64,000 nt of DNA from Begonia masoniana (lineage: Eukaryota; Streptophyta; Magnoliopsida; Cucurbitales; Begoniaceae): positions 29,383,133 to 29,447,132 of the forward strand of contig CM039502.1 of NCBI GenBank assembly GCA_022432975.1. The letters are read 5' to 3'. The notes under the pieces were generated by a model. That model made no database searches. It saw nothing but the letters and a program-made list of their open reading frames with translations, and was not told the origin of the DNA. This document shows, one piece after another, positions 56,201-64,000 of the stretch (position 1 is the first letter of the stretch; each line of letters opens with the position of its first letter). A program made the translations under genes and the position numbers.

Positions 56201-58613
56201 GGGCATCAATGCGGAAAAGAGTTGAAAGTTATGCTTGTTTATGATGAAGAACAAAAGGAAGAAAATGTGGCTGATACCGAAGAAACTCTATCATTTCAAA
56301 TGTCGGAGAAAATGGAGCTATAATTGAATTCGGCTGTGGGGTTAAGCACTCACAGAACTGTGAAAATCAAAGGTGCAATTCAATCTCGAAATGTACTTGT
56401 GTTAATATATTGTGGAGGTACCCAAAATTTTATATCAACCAAATTAGTAGAAGAGTTGACATTATCCATGTTGTCCGTCACAAACTATGGAGTGATGATG
56501 GGTACAGGAGAATGCAAGGGTGTAGTGCTACTGAAGCAAGGGTTGACTGCAATAGAGGATTATTTGCCCTTGAATTTGGGCACTAGTGATGTTGCTTTGA
56601 GAATGCAATCACTTAGTTCTTAGGAATCATGGAAGTCAATTGGAAGATGTTGAAGATGAAGTTTAAGGTTGGGAGTTCTATAATGACATGAAACGGAAAT
56701 CCTAGTGAAGACAAACCAAAGATTTCTTTAAGGACAATGGCACGTGTGTTGTAGAATCCACGAGAAGAGTCTTTGGTTGAGGTATGTTGTATGAATTGAA
56801 GTATGGATGAGGTGATTAATGATCAAGTTGTGGACTATAAAGCCTCTCGTGAGCTTTGAAAAGTTTTGGAAACAATTACCGATGGGCAATCAATCATGCC
56901 AATGCTATCCTCAGAGATAAAATTGATTGTAGAACTAGAAGAAATTCTAGACGTCCAACAAGTAAATCAGGGTACTAAACAAGTTATGGAAGAATCGATA
57001 TATGGAAGGTTTGTGAACATTTCAAGCCACATGGGAAATAGTTGATGACATTTCAATACAATTTCTATATTTTCACCTCGAGGGCAAGGTGTTTTTTAAA
57101 CTCGGGTATTGATAGGCCTCCCATCAAAATGACACATGCAAGAAGAGGGAAGAGTTAAGTGGTGGAAGAACAGGGAAGGAATTACAAATTTCAGAAGAAG
57201 AAAAGGAGGATCCAGTACCAACGCCAGAGCGCTGGGAGGACAGCTCTGTAGCTCTGTTTCCTCAGTGCTCCAGCGCTGAGTCATTGTGCATTGCACAACA
57301 TTTGAGTGCTGTAGAGCTGTAAATCAGTGCTACAATAATAACTCTCTGTGCTGCGTACCGAATAAGAGCAAAGGAAAGGAGTAGGAAAGAGTTAAATTAT
57401 GTAAAATACTATTGTGGTGTTGAAAATTCTTTGGAGAATTGTGTTTTTCTTGATTAGATTCCTATCAGAAAGCAATAACAATATTCATCAATCAATAATC
57501 GTATTAACAAAGTGAATACTTACCTAATAACAAGGATAATGTACAAATTAATCACTGAACTTTGAGGGTTCATTCAACTCAAATTCTAAACTATTTTTTT
57601 TAACAAAATAAATCTCGAATTTTGAGATTCATTCAACTTAAACTTTTGAACTTCTAGAAAAAAAAATAAAATTTGAATTTTATATCGTGAACAAAATGAA
57701 TCTTAAAATCATTTTTTTTTTGTTTTGTTTGATTTGATTTTGGTTTTAGATTTTTTTTGGGTTCGAATTTGATTTGAGTTGATTTAGACATTGTTTTGGG
57801 TCACTTTTAGTTTGTTTAGGCTCGGTTTGGGCCAGTTTTAGTAGATTTGTTTCGTTTTTTGGTAATTTTTGAAATTAAAATTTAAAAAATATATAAAGAT
57901 TATAATGTTGGTTTAGTTTAATTCTGATCGGAGCACATAACCAAATAGAGTCTAATTTGTTCACGGTGCAAAGTTCGATTTTTATTTTGTTAAAAAAAAA
58001 AATTCAAACAAATTTCAAAGTTTAATTTGTTTAAAAAAAAATTATGATTTAGTTTAATGTATCTTTAAAGTTTAAGGTTTAATTTGTACTTTATCCTAGT
58101 ATTAATTATATCTTTAGCATAGTCTATTAAACTGTAATCTCTCATATTTTAATTCTTCTTCGAAACAGTCAAACTCATGTTATATTTCGTAAATATACAT
58201 TTGTTGATATAATCATAACTTGTACTCAGGATAAAAGTCTTCGAATAACCCATAATTTGGCTGTCTTTGGTGGGGTTGGCCTAGTTCTGACCGTCATAAC
58301 TGGGTTGTTTGGAATCAATGTTGATGGTATCCCGGGTGCGGCAAGTAGTCCATATGCATTTGCATTATTTTCAGGACTCATTGTTTTCTTAGGCATCGTA
58401 CTGATTGGAATGGGGTCGATTTATCTCGGGTTGAAAAAACCAATCATAGGAAAGGTTGAGGTTCGGAAGCTAGAACTACAGGAGCTAGTGAAGCTGTTTC
58501 AGCACGAGGCCGAGACTCATGCTCAGGTGCGTAAAAATATTAGTCGCAATAATATTCCTCCAACTGCAAGAGATGTGTTCTCTAATGATGAGGATTATGT
58601 TCTTATACAATGA
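50290..58613 (+). CDS. CorA-like Mg2+ transporter family protein (multi-exon)
   Basis: Exons: 50290-50963 (5' limit uncertain), 51324-51512, 51635-51726, 52396-52455, 52560-52629, 52967-53170 and 58230-58613. All introns are GT-AG and phases are consistent, giving about 557 residues. The long N-terminal part is hydrophilic and probably cytosolic, with a helical stretch (ARSLLEGIRKSTREMIEEQ). The last exon encodes two membrane segments (about residues 440-460 and 470-495). The first ends in GIN, where classical CorA/MRS2 proteins have GMN. The acidic tail ends DEDYVLIQ. It resembles the plant CorA-like group that includes Arabidopsis At1g29820/At1g29830 and At2g42950. Family members are membrane proteins assigned to divalent-cation transport. 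Substrate and membrane are not shown by the sequence. A 5.06-kb last intron full of transposons is the main oddity. Alternative start: ATG 50268, if the first intron is not spliced. Confidence 0.85.
53243..54316 (-). mobile_element. Internally deleted Ty3/gypsy element F (1,074 bp)
   Basis: LTRs at 53243-53585 and 53963-54316 begin TGATG and end CATCA. The duplication taaac flanks the element (53238-53242 and 54317-54321). The minus strand shows an iMet PBS (TTGGTATCAGAGC, about 53948-53960). The 377-bp internal part then reads straight into a chromodomain-like segment (RFLVRWMDRSN, then ETLQHLDPDLLELF) and a C-terminal tail ending about 53642. Gag, protease, RT and integrase are absent. It could only have moved with enzymes from another element. 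Confidence 0.88.
54594..57467 (+). mobile_element. Internally deleted Ty3/gypsy element G (2,874 bp)
   Basis: LTRs at 54594-55005 (412 bp) and 57110-57467 (358 bp) have TSATAGG/CCTATCA ends and near-matching flanks gaaaa/gaaag. A degraded PBS (GTATCAGAGC) follows the left LTR at 55011-55020. The internal part keeps decayed gag and protease plus a C-terminal tail. RT, RNase H and most of integrase are missing. Confidence 0.85.
55031..57060 (+). pseudogene. Element G gag-protease remnant with chromodomain-like tail
   Basis: Retrotrans_gag resemblance spans about 55420-55810 (IPVFNGEHSDGW, LDGNSLTWFQWV, FETLTASLKGLPEKVLENKF) with several stops. A segment of about 95 bp is tandemly duplicated at roughly 56061-56255. 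A retropepsin-like domain at 56324-56623 has IYCGGTQNFIS where a DxGAxxxF active site is expected, so the catalytic Asp is lost. After a deletion, TWEIVDDISIQF at about 57030 matches the end of a gypsy polyprotein. Confidence 0.8.
57533..58097. mobile_element. MITE-like inverted-repeat element in the intron
   Basis: The ends AGGATAATGTACAAATTAA and the reverse complement of TTAATTTGTACTTTATCCT form imperfect terminal inverted repeats about 565 bp apart around AT-rich non-coding DNA. No convincing target duplication was found, so the superfamily is open. Confidence 0.45.
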
Positions 58614-59543
58614 AGATGATGGGTGTCTAAATGTTTTTAAGATTAGTAGAATAGTCGTGGTTTCTCTGTTATGTACAGAATTCGGCGTTAGAAGCAAAGA
58701 ATATGTCATTTATGTTAGACGAACAAAAAACTGTCTTGACTACTTTTTTTTGCATTTTCTTTTTAAGTTTTCAGTTCAAAATAGATTTAGAGGATTTTGT
58801 TTTGGGTTATAAATGATCAGGAAACTCGAAAAATTAATGCTCTTTTGGTAATCAAAACTCGACCAGAGCTTTACATTCCAATTGAAGTCAGTCTAAGAAA
58901 AAGTATAGGAATTAAACGTCAATGAAATTAAACGATTACAGTGTTATTATAAAATTGCTGTGATTATAGTGTTATTAGATTGTGCATGTATTATTATTAT
59001 TCCGATGATAATTATGCTTCTCTCTTGCTGCCTAAAGTTAAACTATCATTGTAAAATCCCTTGTCCTATAATTCTGTCAACAAATAATAATAAAAAATAT
59101 CTATGTCATCTAATCTCATCGACTATAAAAGAAAATAAAAAAAAAAAATCACGATTTAAATACAAAATTTGAGGAAAAAAAATAATAGTAGAAGAAGAAA
59201 GCTCGTCACCCTTGTGTGTGTGGCCGAACTTATGGTTGAATCCCTGGAATTCGAGGTTTTTCTCCCAGTTCTTGTAAATATAAAACTAACTAATGCAATC
59301 AAACAACAAATCACCTATACCAAAAAAGGCAATTCAAGAAAAAATAAATAAACAAGCTTCTTTCATTGGTCATTTTTAGTAGAAAATGGAGGATCAGATT
59401 TCATCATTTGCCACTATGTTCTAGTCAGATTTTCACCCAGTTTAATTATCGATTGCTTTAGTTTACTTTTCAGATCCAGCTGAAGTTTTCAAGTGAAGTT
59501 GGATAAATGGTGAAGGAATTTTAAGTGAAGAACTCATATTACC
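58614..59543. other. Convergent 3' intergenic region
   Basis: This lies between the 3' ends of the CorA-like gene and the methyltransferase gene. AT-rich with A runs; nothing further is recognised. Confidence 0.5.
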
Positions 59544-60680
59544 TCATGTCGATACGGGTTTCTGCAACAAAGCTGTCAAGTAAACTTCACCATTCTTCAA
59601 CCTTCCGGAGTCTGGTTTACTCTCCGCCACCCATTTCACCTTCTTGTACTTCAATTTCCCGATCAATGGAGAGTAAATCTTGTCAAGATCAACTCCTTTG
59701 CAGGAAAAGTGATCTAACCAGAGGAACCCTCCTCCTCTCAATACTCTATCTACGTCAAAGAACAAGAACTCCATAGCCATCTCAGGTATCCACCGATTGA
59801 CTGCGTGACCGCATCTAACAAGATCCATCACGCCGTCGAACACTGGCAAGCGCTGCTGTAACGGTACGTGAAGCGGAATCAACCCCCTCAGAGATGTAAT
59901 TTCGTTGTACGGAGCGCCGAGGTTCATAGTCGTCGTTACTATCGTCACATTGTAAAGCTTCATTCTGGCAGCGAAGGTTCCAGTGCCTCCGCCGATGTCG
60001 ATGCCAATACGGAGAGCGGACTTCTCCGAATTGGCAATCTGAAGCAACTGCGGAATCGTTAAGTCCAAACCGCTTTCGGAAGTCATGAATCTGGTGACTT
60101 CAAGAGGAGGATCAAAACCTAGATTGGATTTCAACAGATTCAAGCAGCTCAAATTCTTACACTTGTACTGAGACCAAATAATGTTGGAATCTGGAAGATT
60201 TGAAGAGAATGGATTCAGGGGCAAAGAATTGGAAGGTTTTACAGGGGTTCTGGCGAAGCATCTCCGGCGAGGAAGCGGATGACAACCGCGGAGAATGAGA
60301 GCTTCAGCTAGATCGGAATCAAAAGGACAAAAAGAGAATGGAGTGTAATTCATAAACCTCTGAAGAAGCTGGGAATATCCATGGCACCCGGAGGCTACGG
60401 GGGAGAGCTGAGAGTGAAGGAAGAGATCTGAATTAAGAGTTGATCTAGGCTGAGTACTGTATTCTCCGGAGAAGTGAGAATGGTGGAGATTGAGATGGCT
60501 AATGGCGGCCCGAATGTTTTGGAGGTGGTGGATGAGATGATGAGGAAGGAGAGGAGGAGGAGATGAAGATGAATTGGAGAATTGGATTGTGGAAGAGAGA
60601 TGGTAGAGAGAGAGTAGGTTGGAAGCCACCATAGCCATGAGAAGAAGCAGGTTCAGACGCATCGTCAACCCCATTTCCAC
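59544..60680 (-). CDS. SAM-dependent methyltransferase family protein (At1g29790-like)
   Basis: A single intact exon of 378 codons. Residues about 7-30 form one hydrophobic segment (RLNLLLLMAMVASNLLSLYH), so a type II membrane anchor, as in many Golgi enzymes, is likely. A Ser/Pro/His-rich linker follows. The catalytic half starts near residue 215: IGIDIGGGTGTFAARM is motif I of class I SAM methyltransferases, followed by TTTMNLGAPYNE and a late FLFFDVDRVLRGGGFLWLDH segment corresponding to the post-motif region. The acceptor is unknown; relatives of this group are annotated only as probable methyltransferases. MEMGLTMRLN at 60680 is the first in-frame Met and sits just before the membrane segment. 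The gene is convergent with the CorA-like gene, as an ordered pair related to the Arabidopsis At1g29790/At1g29820-30 neighbourhood. Confidence 0.9.
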   Translation of the reverse strand: MEMGLTMRLNLLLLMAMVASNLLSLYHLSSTIQFSNSSSSPPPLLPHHLIHHLQNIRAAISHLNLHHSHFSGEYSTQPRSTLNSDLFLHSQLSPVASGCHGYSQLLQRFMNYTPFSFCPFDSDLAEALILRGCHPLPRRRCFARTPVKPSNSLPLNPFSSNLPDSNIIWSQYKCKNLSCLNLLKSNLGFDPPLEVTRFMTSESGLDLTIPQLLQIANSEKSALRIGIDIGGGTGTFAARMKLYNVTIVTTTMNLGAPYNEITSLRGLIPLHVPLQQRLPVFDGVMDLVRCGHAVNRWIPEMAMEFLFFDVDRVLRGGGFLWLDHFSCKGVDLDKIYSPLIGKLKYKKVKWVAESKPDSGRLKNGEVYLTALLQKPVST

Positions 60681-61820
60681 CTCCGCACTTCTCCTTCATC
60701 AGTTGGTCAGCAGTGCACTCAGCAGCGGGAAGTGATTTTTCTTGATCTTTTTTCGTTATTATTTAATTTCTAGAAAGAGAATTTATTTCTAAAAATATAA
60801 AGATCACAACTTTATTTAGCATACAACACAATGACCGTTGAAGGTTTTTTTTTTTTTTTTTTTTAAAAAAAGAAGAGTAATAATAAGGTTGAAGATACAA
60901 AAGTGTAAATGCTTTTTAACCGACTGAATATTATTTGCAAAGAAAAAAGATTATCACTCGCTTGTCAAAATTCTAAAATTAATTTTCTTGTGGTACAGAA
61001 CGGACCACAGTCGTTGTATGTCACATAGCTATACGACTTTTCGAATACGGCAACTCAAAGTCCTAAAAGAATTGAGATGACAATTTTGTGAAGGATAATT
61101 GAAATAAAAATAATGAGAGAATTGCAAGATTAGTTTGATGAGATTAATTGCAAGGCTTCAAGTTTCAATTCCTGATAATAGAATCATACTATTGCGTTAA
61201 GTTGTAATGATGAGACATTTAAGCTTTTAACTTATGCTCCCTCTGTCCTCCGCCAATCTTTGAATGCTTCAATGTTGTTTTATTCGGTGGCTTGGCAACA
61301 TAACTTTCCAGACCCATATTTCACACTTCCATCTATGGTTGGGCTGTGTTGTAGCTCCCTTGTAGTTCCTTATATGGTTGCTTGGCAAGATAGTAGACCA
61401 CATCTTCACTTCATTTATTAATATTTTTATTTAGAGGGCATGTTTTTTGGCCCACAATAACCTTACTAGTGAAAAATCATACTCAGCAAATGTCCTGCTG
61501 ATGAGAAAGATAGGTGCTTTCTCGCTATATTTGATCGTTAGAGTTTGATGTGATTTGAATTCTAGTGGCACCGAGTCGAACTTGTATATCAACATTAGAC
61601 TTTTATGTTTTCTCTATATATTGATGATTGAGTCGCAAAACTCAATTCTACCTTGATTTCGATATAATGAATTTCTCATCTTCTCATAGTTTTTCTCTCG
61701 TCTAGGATTTTCCATGTAAATTTTGGTATCCCTGTTTTCCGCGTTTATTTTCCTTTTTTTCGATTATTACCGTTCGATTCTCAACAGAGACTCAATTATT
61801 ATTTTACTCCATAAAGTAAA
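60681..61820. other. Upstream region of the methyltransferase gene
   Basis: AT-rich, with a long T run near 60845-60865. No gene or clear promoter box was identified. A 9-bp target copy of the MULE (taaagtaaa) ends it at 61812-61820. Confidence 0.4.
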
Positions 61821-63202
61821 GGGTAAAGTGCAATTTGGCCTCTACAACTAGGTGAAATTAGCAATTTACACCGTAAACTTGGATAATAGGCAAAAACAAC
61901 CTTAATACTTAGATAATGGGCAATATGGCCTCTACCGTCATATTTTCAGTTAAAAAGTCACGTTTCTTTCACGTGTTCGTATTTTCTTCCCGAAATGCCC
62001 CCTAGACTCTTCTTCTCCCGCTCTCCTTCTTCGGCTTGAGTTCTTCATTTTCTAGGTTGTGAGAATGGATTGAAGCCATGGATTGAAGATTAGTTCATCT
62101 TTTTTTCCAAACTTGAGATATATGGAAGGAAGTGCCGATAGCTTTTGAGGGAATTTTTCTGCCCAGAAGAGGATTTCTTATTTTAAACATGAAAGTGAAA
62201 TCATTGAAATCCCCTGTGGATTGTTGAAGAAATTCCCGATTGTTGATTTTGGTTTGATCTTCAGTCCAAATTCACCAAAATCTCTCTCTCTCTCTGCCAT
62301 CTCATTTTTCTTTGCTTGAAATCGAATTTGTGAACAATCGGAAGAAATCTGAGCACACCCATAAATTTTCATTTTCGATTCAGACAGAAAAGCAATGGAG
62401 AGCTGCAATTGAGTGGTCGTAGTGTCTGCAATTTTCAACGACCACAACAAAATCCGACAACCAAAAGGCCTCGGATCAAGAACTATACAAAATGTATGTT
62501 TCTTCACGTTTATAGATGTCGTCACCCTAAAATCCCTCCATCGCCATAAATTAATCTCTCCCAAATCAGAAAATCACAAAATAGGTGTGTGGAGGCTGGT
62601 GAAGGTTTCGACCAAGAACTTGTACGAAAGCCGAGCAATGAACGGAATTATACCCAAGTATTTAGTCCACAGGCTTTTCTCTAATTCGAGATTAAGCATT
62701 TGGTTGGACGCGAAGCTTCAATTAATGGTGGATCCACTGCTTCTGATCCGGAGTTTGGTGGTTGCAGAGAAGGTCGATATGGCGATCGCGAAACATCCGT
62801 TTTATATTCAAGTTATGGAAGAGGCTATGGCTATTGCAAGGTGAAGAAAATGGTGGGATATTGATGGATTGAACAACCAAATGGAGACGTACTGTGAGAA
62901 TGGATTGAAGCCATGTATTGAAGTGAGGGAAACAGATATTTAGTTGATTTACCTTCCAAAACACAACCCAGAAAATGAAGAACTCAAGGCTGGAGAAGGA
63001 GAGCTGGAAAAGGAGAGTCTAGGGGCATTTTGGGAAGAAAATATGAACTCGTGAAAAAAACATGATTTTTTAACTGAAAATATGACAATAGGGGCCATAT
63101 TGCCCATTATCAAAGTATTATGGTTTTTCTTGCCCATTATCCAAGTTTACAGTGTAAATTGCCTATTTCACCTAGTTGTAGGGGCCAAATTGCATTTTAC
63201 CC
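61821..63202 (+). mobile_element. Pack-MULE-type element (1,382 bp)
   Basis: Long terminal inverted repeats of about 241 bp (61821-62061 and 62962-63202, outer ends GGGTAAARTGCAATTTGGCC) are bounded by a 9-bp duplication taaagtaaa (61812-61820 and 63203-63211). Long TIRs plus a 9-bp duplication are the marks of Mutator-like elements. There is no transposase. The interior carries a fragment of a host gene, so it is a Pack-MULE. Confidence 0.85.
62413..62940 (+). pseudogene. Captured DUF616-type gene fragment
   Basis: The frame has no reliable start. It reads VVVSAIFNDHNKIRQPKGLG, then QNVCFFTFIDVVTLKSL, MNGIIPKYLVHRLFSNSRLS and IWLDAKLQLMVDPLLLI, ending near EKVDMAIAKHPFYIQVMEEA. A TGA at 62842-62844 is followed in the same frame by RKWWDIDGLNNQMETYCENG. 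This is the core of plant DUF616 proteins (the TOD1/MUCI70-related group). The N-terminal membrane part and the C-terminus are missing and no introns interrupt it. A 20-base piece of the same region (GAGAATGGATTGAAGCC) also appears just inside the left TIR at 62061. Non-functional as it stands. Confidence 0.75.
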
Positions 63203-63211
63203 TAAAGTAAA

Positions 63212-64000
63212 ATATGTGCAAAGAGCAAAATAAGAAGGTTTGGGTCCTACATCTTAGTAAGCTAAGTTATTAATGTAACAATTAGGATTTGTGATTGTAA
63301 TTGAAACTTGGAAATACTCAATCAATTCGAGATTTGATATTTTTGAAATTTCCTAAATAAAACCTAATCTCTGATTCTTCCCTAAAATTCAGAATTTACC
63401 TTTCCCAAATCACCAAACTACCAGGGGGTATCTCTGAAAATCTGATTGAGGATTGGATTTACAACTCAACATATCCGATTGTGAATCAATAATCGGAAAA
63501 TCAGGAATGAACCTAGACTTTCCTGGTAAAGTGTTCAGAATCAATTTGAAAATTATCCCCACTGAATATTCGGCTCTAATCAAGATATTAGCCAGAGAAT
63601 CCAAGCTAAACTCGAATTTCTTGGATAGGTGGGTTTGAAACCTCTTCTATAAATAGAGAACTCCGGTGACGGAAGAAATCACCCCACAACTCTCCTCTCC
63701 CTCTCGAGTTCTTCAGGAAGAAAAAGAGAAAGACTTACCTCAGTCTTCTGAAGCAGCGAGCAGCGAGCTTTGATCACCACTCGACCTCCGTCGACGATCC
63801 ATCGGAGTAAGAATCCTTCATTCCTCTCGCTCGATCTCTCTCTGTTTCTCACTCTCTCATTTTCTCTCGACAGACCCACGAAATAGGAAGGAAGAAGAAG
63901 AATCTGATTTTTATTAAAAACCTGAACCGATCCAGTGAACCAAAATCGAACCAGTTCACCTTATCTGAACCGACCGGAATCGAGTGTTCAACTGAAACGG
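63212..64000 (+). promoter_or_regulatory. Possible promoter or start of an LTR
   Basis: TGTAACAATTAGG at 63274 could be an LTR start like those of A, C and solo LTR 4. A TATA box (CTATAAATAG) lies at about 63648, followed by a CT-rich leader and a GGAGTAAG donor-like motif near 63805. The window ends before any coding sequence, so a host-gene promoter is equally possible. Confidence 0.35.

Larger units (their letters stand above)
53171..58229 (+). other. Last intron of the CorA-like gene (5,059 bp) with transposons
   Basis: Donor CAG|GTTCTT, acceptor TGTACTCAG. The other introns are 104-670 bp. It contains two deleted gypsy elements and a MITE-like repeat. Without them about 0.5 kb of intron would remain. 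Nothing further is seen at 54322-54588. Confidence 0.8.

Overview
This is flowering-plant nuclear DNA, most likely from a eudicot. It holds two host genes that can be modelled with confidence: a spliced CorA-like membrane-protein gene and an intronless SAM-dependent methyltransferase gene. About three quarters of the window is LTR retrotransposon. The style of the Ty1/copia and Ty3/gypsy elements and the presence of Cassandra elements suggest a cucurbit, but that is an impression and was not tested.

Positions 1-28757 form a nested stack. The oldest layer is a minus-strand Ty1/copia element (K). Its gag is split by a 2.76-kb solo LTR (1649-4404, TSD ggttt). Its 5' LTR is split by a 20.5-kb plus-strand Ty3/gypsy element (A, 5484-25990, TSD tacgg). 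Element A carries a second, inverted, full-length gypsy element (B, 9201-19172, TSD gatga) between gag and protease, and a Cassandra element (22467-23293, TSD ggtcc) near the integrase C-terminus. Another 2.7-kb solo LTR (26050-28757, TSD atatg) sits 5 bp beyond the end of copia K.

Positions 28758-30396 are AT-rich with no recognisable gene. A second stack covers 30402-45646. A second Cassandra is split by gypsy element C (30464-42665, TSD caata), whose 5' LTR is itself split by a solo LTR (31824-34066, TSD gtaaa). An inverted solo LTR (43555-45646) follows directly. The whole block shares one outer 5-bp duplication (tttta) and lies in decayed copia L (about 45810-47700).

The right third is the host-gene region. 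A CorA-like Mg2+-transporter-family gene occupies 50290-58613 on the plus strand, with a possible leader exon near 49.4 kb. Its last intron is 5.06 kb long and holds two internally deleted gypsy elements and a MITE-like repeat. A convergent methyltransferase gene (59544-60680, minus) follows, then a Pack-MULE-type element (61821-63202) that captured part of a DUF616 gene. The end of the window looks like a promoter or the start of another LTR.

The most interesting pattern runs across the stacks. Seven gypsy-type LTR sequences (2.1-2.7 kb) in different orientations all carry, in sense, a short hairpin in a CTTrCT context. Its stem bases change in compensating pairs between families, which is the signature of a conserved RNA structure. 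A second hairpin follows a splice-donor-like GGTAAGT, and several of the LTRs carry palindromes centred on GATCGATC. None of the retrotransposon coding regions is intact.
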